A DNA stretch of 51,836 nt from Eshraghiella sp045124255 (GTDB lineage: Bacteria; Bacillota; Clostridia; Lachnospirales; Lachnospiraceae), in NCBI GenBank assembly GCA_045124255.1, contig JBGVLM010000065.1, forward strand, positions 1 to 51,836. Reading direction: 5' to 3'. Numbering within the stretch: the stretch's first letter is position 1; every line of letters starts with the position of its first letter. The position numbers and the translations under genes were made by a program. This document shows, in pieces, positions 25,335 to 33,268 of this stretch. Under the pieces are notes generated by a model, which worked only from the letters and a program-made list of their open reading frames with translations, was not told the DNA's origin and made no database searches.

Positions 25335-25524
25335 AATCCAAACTCCTTAAATGTATTTTATGTGAAAATTCTAACATCTTTATTGAATTAAGTCAAATTA
25401 TTATAAAAAAGAAATAAAATTATCAGGGTGGAAAATTCTTATGCCAGAAGATATAATTACATTAAAGAAATTTTGATGAACTATTTTTCTAATACACGAT
25501 AGAAAATACAACGGAGGTCATGCT

Positions 25525-26283
25525 ATGCGACTTGTTTTACTTACCGCTCTCGGCGTTGGAGGAGCGACAATTATCGGTTCTGTAATAGGTTTTGCCTTTA
25601 AGAAAATAACACATAAATTTACGGATATTGTACTTGCATTTTCGGCAGGGGTAATGCTTGCGGCGGCGGTTTTCGGACTGATTGTTCCGTCGCTTGAATA
25701 TGGCGGAAGATACGGATTGATTATTACGATAGCAGGAATTTTTGCCGGAGCGATGGCACTTAATCTGGTTGATAAGCTCGTTCCGCATATACATAAACTC
25801 GCAGGAGTTGACCAGGAGGAACATGGTGCGAATAATGATAAGCTCAGTAAGGTGCTTTTGTTCGTAATGGCAATTGCGATTCATAATTTCCCTGAGGGAA
25901 TTGCGGCAGGCGTGGGCTTTGGTTCAGGTAATGTTGGTGAGGCGTTAGTTATAGCAGGCGGAATTGCATTGCAGAATATTCCTGAAGGAATGGTTATTAT
26001 CGGTCCAATGCTTGCAGCCGGAATGAGTAAGAAAAGAACTTTTATCTGCGCAATGGCAACCGGACTTGTAGAGGTTGTCGGAACCTTGCTTGGTTATCTG
26101 GCGGTAAGTGTTGCCTCTGCGATTCTGCCTTTTGCACTTGCATTTGCAGGCGGAACAATGCTGTATGTAATCAGTGATGAGATGATTCCCGAGACACATG
26201 CACATGGAAGCGAAAGGGGTGCAACGTATGCACTTTTGGTCGGTTTCTGCGTTATGCTGATTTCGGACACATTATTGGGATAG
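25525..26283 (+). CDS. ZIP-family divalent metal transporter
   Basis: A 252-residue polytopic protein of about eight helices, like ZupT/GufA. The metal-binding motifs of helices 4 and 5 are HNFPEGIAAGVG (about 120-131) and LQNIPEGMVI (about 149-158). A short His-containing loop (HIHKLAGVDQEEH) lies before helix 4. It imports zinc, iron or manganese; the metal cannot be chosen from sequence. ACGGAGG precedes the ATG. It is a single-gene unit ending at a hairpin. Confidence 0.9.
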   Translation: MRLVLLTALGVGGATIIGSVIGFAFKKITHKFTDIVLAFSAGVMLAAAVFGLIVPSLEYGGRYGLIITIAGIFAGAMALNLVDKLVPHIHKLAGVDQEEHGANNDKLSKVLLFVMAIAIHNFPEGIAAGVGFGSGNVGEALVIAGGIALQNIPEGMVIIGPMLAAGMSKKRTFICAMATGLVEVVGTLLGYLAVSVASAILPFALAFAGGTMLYVISDEMIPETHAHGSERGATYALLVGFCVMLISDTLLG

Positions 26284-26293
26284 GAAAATTAAT

Positions 26294-26320
26294 CTGCCTG
26301 TGGCTGTTAACCACAGGCAG
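26294..26320. terminator. Hairpin between convergent genes
   Basis: CTGCCTGTGG / CCACAGGCAG, a perfect 10-bp stem with a 7-base loop, followed by TAATTAATTA on the plus side. It probably serves both converging genes. Confidence 0.75.
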
Positions 26321-26327
26321 TAATTAA

Positions 26328-26933
26328 TTATAATTCGATATTTTCTAATACCAGTCCGCATCGTTTCTGTGTGCGGCATTCGCTAAAATACATCTCCTCC
26401 ATGGGAATCCATTTTTTGAAAAAATTCTCATGAAGTCCGGAATCGCGTTTGAGTATTCTGCTCCTTTGAATATCCGTTCCTATATTAAGAAAAACTGACA
26501 GGTCGTAGACGGCGGCAAGCTCAGGATGCATGCTGTAGGTGCCTTCAATGATATTAAGCGGCTTAGGAAGCACGTTAACCAAACCTGACATGGATTGACT
26601 ATGACAATCATACGGATGATAGCTAAATGGCTTGTATAAACGCAGGGGCATAAGCACCTCGTCACGGAAGCGTTCATAATCGACATTGCCGCCGGGAGTG
26701 TTAAGACGCTTGGCGGTTCTTAATTCCGGGGTCAGGAAAAAATCATCCATGTGAAAAATATTGCAATCATATAATCTGCCAAGATGTGCGGCGAGAGTTG
26801 TTTTGCCGGCGGTGCATCTTCCGTCGATTGCAATAATGACCAATGACTGTGTTGAGAGAAGTTTGTCAATTTTCTGAGTCAACAGAGTTAAATCAGTTCT
26901 GATATCTGACACCTCCGGATTAATCAATTTCAA
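26328..26933 (-). CDS. Uridine kinase-like P-loop phosphotransferase
   Basis: A 201-residue cytosolic kinase with Walker A GRCTAGKTT (about 38-46), an IFHMDDFFL substrate-site segment (about 60-68) and VNVLPKPLNIIEGTYSM, typical of the uridine kinase/PRK-like P-loop family. It overlaps the upstream DUF362 gene by 14 bases. The start is uncertain: TTG at 26933 gives the coupled frame, while a GGAGG sequence lies just inside it. The substrate is unproven. Confidence 0.75.
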   Translation of the reverse strand: MKLINPEVSDIRTDLTLLTQKIDKLLSTQSLVIIAIDGRCTAGKTTLAAHLGRLYDCNIFHMDDFFLTPELRTAKRLNTPGGNVDYERFRDEVLMPLRLYKPFSYHPYDCHSQSMSGLVNVLPKPLNIIEGTYSMHPELAAVYDLSVFLNIGTDIQRSRILKRDSGLHENFFKKWIPMEEMYFSECRTQKRCGLVLENIEL

Positions 26934-27789
26934 CTAAATCGTATTCGCGTGAACCGAAATTCAGCTTGGCGGAAGCTTCGATTGTGTGAACACCGTTCCT
27001 GCTCTCAATTCGCTCAAGAAGGTGAGCCTGTCCCGGGTCATCCTTTGCGGCATATACCAAATCAATGCATGCCTGGTCAATGGCAATAGGGTCAAGTGAG
27101 GCAAGAATTCCGATATCAGCCATGCAAGGGTCCTCTGCAACAGCACAGCAGTCGCAGTCAACGGACATATTTTTCATAACATTGATATAGATGATATTGC
27201 CCTTGAAATAATCAACTACTGATGAAGCAGCGTCAGCCATGCTTTCAAGGAAGGAATCGTGGTCCGCAGTCCAGAGGTCATCCGGAACTCCTGCGCCGTG
27301 AATGTAGGCTTTGCCGTAGGAGGAAGCAACACCGATTGATAACTGCTTAATTGCTCCGCCGTAGCCGCCCATAGGGTGTCCCTTAAAATGTGAGAGGACC
27401 ACCATTGAATCGTAATCAGCAAGATGAGAGCCGACATAGTTTTCTTTAATTCTAAGACCGTTTTCAATCGGAAGCACCATATCTGGAGCTTCTGAATCCA
27501 TTATGTCAACCGGGAAGCAACCGCTCCAGCCATGCTCCTTCATTGTGAGAATGTGTTTTTCGGTTGTATTACGGGTACCCTCATAAGCAGTATTGCACTC
27601 AACGACGGTACCGTTAACATATTCAATAAGCGGCTTCCAAAAGTCAGGCTTTAAGAAATTCTGGTTGCCGGTCTCACCTGAATGAACCTTAACCGCTATT
27701 TTGCCCGGAAGGGTTTTACCTGTTAATTGGTACAGCTCCAGTACTTTTTCAGGAGTAATTGTTCTTGTGAAAAATACTTTTGATTTCAT
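26920..27789 (-). CDS. DUF362 domain protein
   Basis: A 289-residue cytosolic protein matching DUF362: KIAVKVHSGETGNQNFLKP near the N-terminus, TVVECNTAYEGTRNTT, VLSHFKGHPMGGYGGAIK in the middle and CMADIGILASLDPIAIDQA near the end. The four-Cys ferredoxin motif that some DUF362 proteins carry is absent; only scattered Cys (DCDCCAV) are present. Function unknown, possibly iron-sulfur or redox related by family. AGGAGG precedes the ATG. It is first in a two-gene unit with the kinase. Confidence 0.8.
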   Translation of the reverse strand: MKSKVFFTRTITPEKVLELYQLTGKTLPGKIAVKVHSGETGNQNFLKPDFWKPLIEYVNGTVVECNTAYEGTRNTTEKHILTMKEHGWSGCFPVDIMDSEAPDMVLPIENGLRIKENYVGSHLADYDSMVVLSHFKGHPMGGYGGAIKQLSIGVASSYGKAYIHGAGVPDDLWTADHDSFLESMADAASSVVDYFKGNIIYINVMKNMSVDCDCCAVAEDPCMADIGILASLDPIAIDQACIDLVYAAKDDPGQAHLLERIESRNGVHTIEASAKLNFGSREYDLVEID

Positions 27790-27933
27790 GTAAATTCGTT
27801 CCTCCTAATCATAAATAATATGTGTTGATTATATCATTAAAAATAGGGATATGGCTATATTCTTGTAGAGAATTTTCAGAGAATATGTTAAAATTGTACT
27901 GTATTTTGGGAAAGTTTATATAAGGAGGTGCTT

Positions 27934-29142
27934 ATGCCGCATTATAATAGCTTATCGGTGGAGCTTCAGAACAGAATAGTTGAAGACAGAGCGAAGCATT
28001 GGGTTAATCCTTATGCATTTAAGAATGAGAATGTGATAAGAAGGGATATGGGTCATGACAGGGCTAATCTGTGGAGACCTGCTTTTGTGAGGGACTGTGA
28101 GAAAATCATGCATCTTCCGCTGTATAACCGTTATGCGGATAAGACACAGGTGTTTTCTTTGTATAAGAATGATGATATCTCAAGACGTTCACAGCATGTT
28201 CAGCTCGTATCGAGAATTGCAAGGAATATCGGAAGTCTTTTAGGATTAAATATTGACCTGATTGAAGCAATTTCTCTTGGACATGATTTAGGACATACTC
28301 CGTTCGGACATGCAGGAGAACGGAAGCTTAATGAAATATATCATGCGAGAACGGGCAGATTTTTCAATCATAATGTTCATAGTGTAAGGGCTTTGGATAT
28401 GATATATAAGACTAACATAAGTCTGCAGACATTGGACGGAATACTCTGTCATAACGGGGAAATGGAGCAGCAGAGATATAAGCCGCAGCCATATAGTGAT
28501 TTTCAAAGTTTCGACGATAAGATAAACAGCTGCTATACAATTAATCATGCTGACAGAAAGCTTATTCCTGCAACACTTGAAGCATGTGTTATGCGTGTTT
28601 CGGATATAATTGCATATCTTGGCAAGGACAGGCAGGATGCACAGAAGCTGGGACTGTTTGAAGGCTGTGTACAGTATGAATCAGGAAAAATAGGCACACA
28701 GAATGCGGAAATAATTAATAACATGATTGTCAATATAGTTGAGAACAGCTATGGTAGGGATTATCTTAGCATGGATGAGGAGTATTTTGAAGCATTCTCA
28801 CGAGGCAAAAAAGAGAACTATGATAAGATATATGGTAATGACAAGCTGAATCGTGTATATAATGAAGGTATTAATCCGATGATGGAAGCGATATACGAGA
28901 GACTGCTTTCGGATTTGCATCAGCATAATACGGATTCAGTTATTTACAGGCATCATATTGAGTATATACAGAATCATGTCAGATATTATGCAGACAATGA
29001 CTATGAAGACAATAATGCGGATGATATTGTAATGGATTACATTGCAAGCATGACGGACGATTACTTTGTGGATTTGTACAAATTCCTTTTTCCTAATGGT
29101 AAATATAAGGTTGAGTATATAGGTTATTTTGAAAATTTATAA
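27934..29142 (+). CDS. dgt: dGTPase-like HD-domain triphosphohydrolase
   Basis: A 402-residue HD-domain protein with the dGTPase layout: SRRSQHVQLVSRIARNIG (first metal His, about 87-104), SLGHDLGHTPFGHAG (HD pair and second His, about 113-127), an HNVHSVRAL block, and VMRVSDIIAYLGKD (last metal Asp). It hydrolyses dNTPs to deoxynucleosides and triphosphate and helps set nucleotide pools. ATG 27934 was chosen because AAGGAGG at 27922-27928 overlaps the in-frame GTG at 27928. It is followed 16 bases later by a GH13 enzyme. Confidence 0.85.
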   Translation: MPHYNSLSVELQNRIVEDRAKHWVNPYAFKNENVIRRDMGHDRANLWRPAFVRDCEKIMHLPLYNRYADKTQVFSLYKNDDISRRSQHVQLVSRIARNIGSLLGLNIDLIEAISLGHDLGHTPFGHAGERKLNEIYHARTGRFFNHNVHSVRALDMIYKTNISLQTLDGILCHNGEMEQQRYKPQPYSDFQSFDDKINSCYTINHADRKLIPATLEACVMRVSDIIAYLGKDRQDAQKLGLFEGCVQYESGKIGTQNAEIINNMIVNIVENSYGRDYLSMDEEYFEAFSRGKKENYDKIYGNDKLNRVYNEGINPMMEAIYERLLSDLHQHNTDSVIYRHHIEYIQNHVRYYADNDYEDNNADDIVMDYIASMTDDYFVDLYKFLFPNGKYKVEYIGYFENL

Positions 29143-29158
29143 ATGGAGGATAATTTTT

Positions 29159-30448
29159 ATGGCAGTTCAGACACAGACAGAATTAAGAAACAAGGTTATG
29201 TATTCGGTGTATGTAAGAAATTACAGCGAAGAGGGTACTTTTAAGGCTGTAGAGAGGGATTTGGACAGAATTAAGCAGCTCGGAGTTGATATTATCTGGC
29301 TTATGCCGATTCATCCCGTAGGAGAGAAGGCGAAAAAGGGCGAACTTGGAAGCCCTTATGCAATAAGGGATTACAGAAAGGTTAACCCTGAATTTGGAAC
29401 AATGGAGGATTTCAAGGACCTTGTAAATGCAATTCATGACAAGGGAATGAAATGTATTATTGATGTTGTATATAATCACACTTCCCCGGATTCATGGCTT
29501 GTTGAGAATCACCCTGAATTCTTCTATAAGAAGCCTGACGGAAGCATGGGCAACCGTGTTGGTGACTGGAGTGATATTGTGGATTTGGATTACAATAACA
29601 GGGATTTGTGGGATTATCAGATTGAAACACTCAAAATGTGGGCAGAAATTGTTGACGGCTTTCGCTGTGATGTTGCTCCGCTGATACCGTTAGAGTTCTG
29701 GCTTACGGCAAGAGAAGAGGTAAGTAAGGTTAATCCTGACTGCTTCTGGCTCAGTGAATCAGTAGAGCCGGATTTTATCAAATATTTAAGGGCCAACGGA
29801 ATGAACGCATTATCAGATTCAGAAGTTTTTCAGGCATTTGATGTATGTTATGACTATGATATCCATAGCATTTTCCGTTCATATATTGCAGGAGAATGTC
29901 CGCTTAGCACCTATGTTGAACATGTAAACATGCAGGAGTATATTTACCCTGTCAACTATGTAAAACTCAGATACCTTGAAAATCATGACCAGGACAGAGC
30001 AAAATCCTTTATCCATAATGAAGAGGCTTTGATTAACTGGACAGCATTTATATATTTTCAAAAGGGAATGACATTGCTGTATTGCGGCCAGGAGACAGAG
30101 GATGATAACCGCCCAAGTCTTTTTGACAAGGATAATGTAAAATGGAATACAGGTTTTGATTTATCAGGATTGATGAGTAAGCTTTATGAGTTTAAGAAAA
30201 ATCCTGTTCTTACAGACAGCACCTACACACTTAAAGCCTTTGACGATAAGGATATTATTGTAGGAAAGCACGTCAGTGATAATGGTACAATAATAGGTGT
30301 CTTTAATTTTAAAGGCGGACAGGCAGAGGTTGAGGTGGACGCTGCGGACAATACCTATATCAATCTTATTAATGGTGAAAAGGTTGTTGTGAATAACGGC
30401 AGAATAATCAGTAACGGTCAGCCGGTTATTTTTGAAATTACAGATTAG
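29159..30448 (+). CDS. GH13 alpha-amylase family enzyme, cytosolic
   Basis: A 429-residue (beta/alpha)8 glycosidase with no signal peptide. Conserved regions: IIDVVYNHTS (region I, about 99-108), DGFRCDVAPL with the nucleophile Asp (about 167-176), CFWLSESVEP with the acid Glu (about 193-202) and RYLENHDQDRA with the third Asp (about 272-282). A short beta-sandwich C-domain closes the protein. It probably breaks down imported maltodextrin or glycogen. ATG 29159 has TGGAGG before it. Possibly co-transcribed with the upstream dGTPase gene. Confidence 0.9.
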   Translation: MAVQTQTELRNKVMYSVYVRNYSEEGTFKAVERDLDRIKQLGVDIIWLMPIHPVGEKAKKGELGSPYAIRDYRKVNPEFGTMEDFKDLVNAIHDKGMKCIIDVVYNHTSPDSWLVENHPEFFYKKPDGSMGNRVGDWSDIVDLDYNNRDLWDYQIETLKMWAEIVDGFRCDVAPLIPLEFWLTAREEVSKVNPDCFWLSESVEPDFIKYLRANGMNALSDSEVFQAFDVCYDYDIHSIFRSYIAGECPLSTYVEHVNMQEYIYPVNYVKLRYLENHDQDRAKSFIHNEEALINWTAFIYFQKGMTLLYCGQETEDDNRPSLFDKDNVKWNTGFDLSGLMSKLYEFKKNPVLTDSTYTLKAFDDKDIIVGKHVSDNGTIIGVFNFKGGQAEVEVDAADNTYINLINGEKVVVNNGRIISNGQPVIFEITD

Positions 30449-30467
30449 AAATGGAAGTTTAATTAAG

Positions 30468-30503
30468 AAAAGGACAGTTCCCTGATTTGAGGACTGTCCT
30501 TTT
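30468..30503. terminator. Bidirectional terminator
   Basis: AAAAGGACAGT / ACTGTCCTTTT, a perfect 11-bp stem with a 14-base loop, between converging genes. The A and T flanks allow use on both strands. Confidence 0.85.
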
Positions 30504-30515
30504 ACATTGAAAATA

Positions 30516-31073
30516 TTATTTTGTGAAAGTCTGTCTGTAAACATCGCTTCCGTCAGGATTGAGATATACGAATTCCAATGTTATTCCCTCAATGCCTGTC
30601 TGATCCTCAAGACTCTCGATTGTGTCTGACATATCAAGTGATTTGAAGCTTGATGCAATATTTTCACTTGTTGCATCAACATCAACTGACTGAAGATATG
30701 TATATACATAAGAAAGGGTGTTGCCATGAGCGATATATTCTACATCTGAATATACAGTACCGTAAAGATTGAGAAGATATGCTTCCTCTGATTCAATCTG
30801 TGCCTGCATTTCAGGAGTTGAGAAATATTCTTCAAGAGATTCATAAGTTACATCTGATTCCTCAGTAGTTTCTTCCTCAGTGGTCTCTTCTTCGGTAGTC
30901 TCTTCTTCAGTAGTTTCTTCTTCGGTAGTCTCTTCTTCAGTGGTAGTCTCTGCTTCGGTAGTTTCCTTTGAATCTTTCTCAGATACGTCGCTTGTTGCAA
31001 GACTAAAGAACATGCAGCCGGTAAGACTGAAGGAAAGTACCAGAATACTTAAAAGTGCTGTGAATTTTTTCAT
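30516..31073 (-). CDS. DUF4854-type lipoprotein with Thr-Glu-Glu repeats
   Basis: A 185-residue lipoprotein with signal MKKFTALLSILVLSFSLTGC and lipobox Cys at 20. Residues about 38-75 are a run of (T)TEEE repeats, a flexible stalk with a repetitive DNA sequence at 30860-30960. The C-terminal domain (LEEYFSTPEMQAQIESEE to LEFVYLNPDGSDVYRQTF) matches the smaller lipoprotein at 24930-25334. Function unknown. Confidence 0.75.
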   Translation of the reverse strand: MKKFTALLSILVLSFSLTGCMFFSLATSDVSEKDSKETTEAETTTEEETTEEETTEEETTEEETTEEETTEESDVTYESLEEYFSTPEMQAQIESEEAYLLNLYGTVYSDVEYIAHGNTLSYVYTYLQSVDVDATSENIASSFKSLDMSDTIESLEDQTGIEGITLEFVYLNPDGSDVYRQTFTK

Positions 31074-31214
31074 TATTATATCCCCTTTTTTGTTTTGTGG
31101 CAGATTATAGCATTAATAAAAGAATCTGTCAAATACCTGTTTAAAAATAATTGGAAAAGTAAAAAATAATATGATAGTATGGTAATAATTACCGATTTAT
31201 GAAAGGATGAAAAA

Positions 31215-32066
31215 ATGAAGGTTAAAATAGTTTCGGACAGCACCTGCGATTTATCAAAGGAGCTTATAGAGAAATATAATATCAGCATTCTTCCGCTTCA
31301 TATTGTTATGGGCGATACGGAATATGAAGATGGCAGGAGCGTAACTCCGAAGGAGATTTTTGAATGGTCGGATAATAACAGGACAACTCCCGGTACGTCT
31401 GCACCATCAATTGCGGACGCAATGGACTTGTTTAAAAAACTGCTTGAAGAGGACACAGAGCTTGTATGCTTTAGTATTTCAGAGCAGATGTCGGCTACTA
31501 ATAATATTATGAAAATGGCAGCAGAGGAGCTTGGAATGGAGAACAGAATCAATGTCATTGATTCCGGAAATCTGTCAACGGGTATAGGCCTTCTGGTTGT
31601 TGAGGCGGCTGTTATGGCCCGGAAGGGAATGACGGCAAAGGAAATTGTTGCGGAGACAGAGAAGCTTAAGCCAAATGTTAAGGCAAGCTTTGTTGTGGAC
31701 ACGCTTACCTATCTTCACAGAGGAGGAAGGTGCAGCGGACTTGCTGCACTTGCAGGAGGTGCATTAAAACTGCATCCGAAAATAATTGTTGAAGGCGGTA
31801 AGATGAAGGCAGATAAGAAATATCGCGGCAAAATGGACAGCGTCATTCTTAATTATGTTAAGGAGATGGAGAACCAGATTAAAACTGCCAGGCCGGACAG
31901 AGTTTTTATAACACATTCCGGATGCAGCAGTGAAATTGTGGAGTCTGTCAGAGCGTATCTTAATGAGCTTGGAGTTTTTAATGAAATTCTTGAAACAAGG
32001 GCAGGCGGTGTAATTTCAAGCCATTGCGGCCCGGGAACTCTGGGTGTGCTGTTTATTGCACAATAA
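31215..32066 (+). CDS. DegV-family fatty-acid-binding protein
   Basis: A 283-residue cytosolic two-domain protein. It has the usual DegV opening VKIVSDSTCDLSKEL, an NRTTPGTSAPS ligand loop at about 55-65, and YLHRGGRCSGLAALAG (about 164-179), which binds the carboxylate. In Firmicutes, DegV/FakB proteins hand fatty acids to FakA kinase. No fakA is nearby. A weak GAAAGGATG lies before the ATG. Confidence 0.9.
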   Translation: MKVKIVSDSTCDLSKELIEKYNISILPLHIVMGDTEYEDGRSVTPKEIFEWSDNNRTTPGTSAPSIADAMDLFKKLLEEDTELVCFSISEQMSATNNIMKMAAEELGMENRINVIDSGNLSTGIGLLVVEAAVMARKGMTAKEIVAETEKLKPNVKASFVVDTLTYLHRGGRCSGLAALAGGALKLHPKIIVEGGKMKADKKYRGKMDSVILNYVKEMENQIKTARPDRVFITHSGCSSEIVESVRAYLNELGVFNEILETRAGGVISSHCGPGTLGVLFIAQ

Positions 32067-32082
32067 AAATTTTAAAAATATA

Positions 32083-32111
32083 TTGACATGTGATATCCGA
32101 AAGTGTATGAT
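32083..32111 (+). promoter_or_regulatory. Strong promoter of the GntR-ABC operon
   Basis: Consensus TTGACA (32083-32088), a 17-base spacer and TATGAT (32106-32111). The -10 lies inside operator 1, so binding of a repressor would block it. Confidence 0.8.
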
Positions 32112-32126
32112 TCAGGTAACACAGTT
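32101..32126 (+). promoter_or_regulatory. Putative GntR operator 1
   Basis: A 26-base site with dyad symmetry: AAGTGTATGA, a 6-base centre, then TAACACAGTT (7 of 10 positions pair). Its inverse complement matches operator 2 at 21 of 26 positions. It covers the -10 element. Confidence 0.6.
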
Positions 32127-32138
32127 GAGAATTACACA

Positions 32139-32206
32139 CCTCGCGTGGACAGAACCGCCGCATCGGCAGCGTTCGGGTGCAGAAAACTCGCGCGAGGTTC
32201 TTTTTA
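32139..32206 (+). terminator. Structured leader with terminator-like hairpin (possible attenuator)
   Basis: CCTCGCG (32139-32145) pairs with CGCGAGG (32191-32197), followed by TTCTTTTT. Inside, GAAC-GCCG pairs with CGGC-GTTC around CAT, giving a nested second stem. It lies between a strong promoter and the gntR start, so read-through is needed for expression. I could not match it to a riboswitch class that I know. Confidence 0.65.
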
Positions 32207-32210
32207 AATA

Positions 32211-32236
32211 AACTGTGTGACTTGAATCACATAGTT
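32211..32236 (+). promoter_or_regulatory. Putative GntR operator 2
   Basis: AACTGTGTGA, CTTGAA, TCACATAGTT: 9 of 10 arm positions are palindromic. It lies 18 bases before the gntR ATG and 85 bases after the end of operator 1, beyond the hairpin. Confidence 0.6.
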
Positions 32237-32254
32237 AGGTAGGAAGGAGGATAT

Positions 32255-32644
32255 ATGAATTTTCAGGATTTGGAATTTGATGACAGCGGACCGGTTTATC
32301 TTCAGGTCGTCCGTTATTTTAAAAGAAAAATACTGACAGGAGAATTGCAGAATGGTGACGAGCTCCCGTCACGAAGAATACTGTCAGCGACTCTTGGACT
32401 TAACCTGACAACGATTCAGAAAATTTATAAACAGCTTGAGGATGAACGTCTGATTGATACACAGCCTAATTCAAAAACAACGGTCTGCATATCTGATAAG
32501 CAGATTAAAGAAATTGAAAATGAACTGGTAAGAACAAGAATTGTGAAATTTGTTGAGGAATTGAAAAACTGTAATGTTTCTAAGGAAGCAGCGGTTTCAA
32601 TTATAGAGGATGTGTGGAGTGACGAGAAAGGAAGGGATAATTAA
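32255..32644 (+). CDS. GntR-family (YtrA-type) transcriptional regulator
   Basis: A 129-residue regulator with a GntR winged helix (PVYLQVVRYFKRKILTGEL, NGDELPSRRILSATLGLN, TIQKIYKQLEDERLI) and only a short C-terminal helical tail, which is the YtrA subfamily form. These usually repress the ABC transporter operon that they head. GGAAGGAGG is 7 bases before the ATG. It is directly followed by the permease start (TAAATG), so it belongs to a four-gene operon. Confidence 0.9.
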   Translation: MNFQDLEFDDSGPVYLQVVRYFKRKILTGELQNGDELPSRRILSATLGLNLTTIQKIYKQLEDERLIDTQPNSKTTVCISDKQIKEIENELVRTRIVKFVEELKNCNVSKEAAVSIIEDVWSDEKGRDN

Positions 32645-33268
32645 ATGAAAAAATTTGCTGATGTAATTATTATGGATTTCAGAAAAATACTGCTGCCGAT
32701 AATGCTGTTGGCATGCATTACTGTTGCGGTACAGATAGGTGTATATACATTCGCACTCATGGGAAGCGAGGCCTATGAAGAGTATATTGAATTGGGAGAG
32801 AACGTTTACGGTACAGATGTGTTCTGCACAAATCCGGTTTCCTTTATCGGAGAGGGAAGGGTTGAGCGTTGGAATGTTGTAGGACTTATATCTCTCATTA
32901 TAGGAATAATGCTTACGCTTTTCTGCGGAAAAGAAACTGAACAGAATATCTCTATTATAAGAAATCTTCCGGTTAACCGTTTTGTTTTGTGGCTTGCAAA
33001 ATTTGTTCAGGTCATGTTGTCATTACTGCTTGTATATTGTGCTAATTATACGGCGATGTTTCTTCAATATGTGATTTATAAAAAAATGGTTATCGAAAAG
33101 TTCAGGGCATTGTTTGTATTTGAATGGAATAACAGTGTGTTGGAAACATTTTTTATGGAATTAGGAGTGCTGGCTGTATTTGCAATAGTAATTTCAGTAA
33201 TTTACTCAGTTAAAAATTATTCAATTAAAACGAAAAAGAATGGGGGCAGGTCTAATGAAGAAAACTAA
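32645..33268 (+). CDS. ABC-2-like membrane subunit
   Basis: A 207-residue protein with about four transmembrane helices (about 14-36, 78-96, 115-140, 170-190). It starts immediately after the gntR stop and overlaps the next gene by 14 bases. The sequence family is not obvious, but short permease-like proteins in this position of YtrA-type operons form the membrane part of the transporter. The 'CGKETEQNISIIRNLPVNR' cytosolic loop could contact the ATPase. Confidence 0.65.
   Translation: MKKFADVIIMDFRKILLPIMLLACITVAVQIGVYTFALMGSEAYEEYIELGENVYGTDVFCTNPVSFIGEGRVERWNVVGLISLIIGIMLTLFCGKETEQNISIIRNLPVNRFVLWLAKFVQVMLSLLLVYCANYTAMFLQYVIYKKMVIEKFRALFVFEWNNSVLETFFMELGVLAVFAIVISVIYSVKNYSIKTKKNGGRSNEEN

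Noticed and set aside
32120..32206. Known riboswitch upstream of the GntR-ABC operon
   Set aside because: I compared it by eye with c-di-GMP, fluoride, guanidine, THF and preQ1 motifs and found no match, so it is listed only as a hairpin leader.
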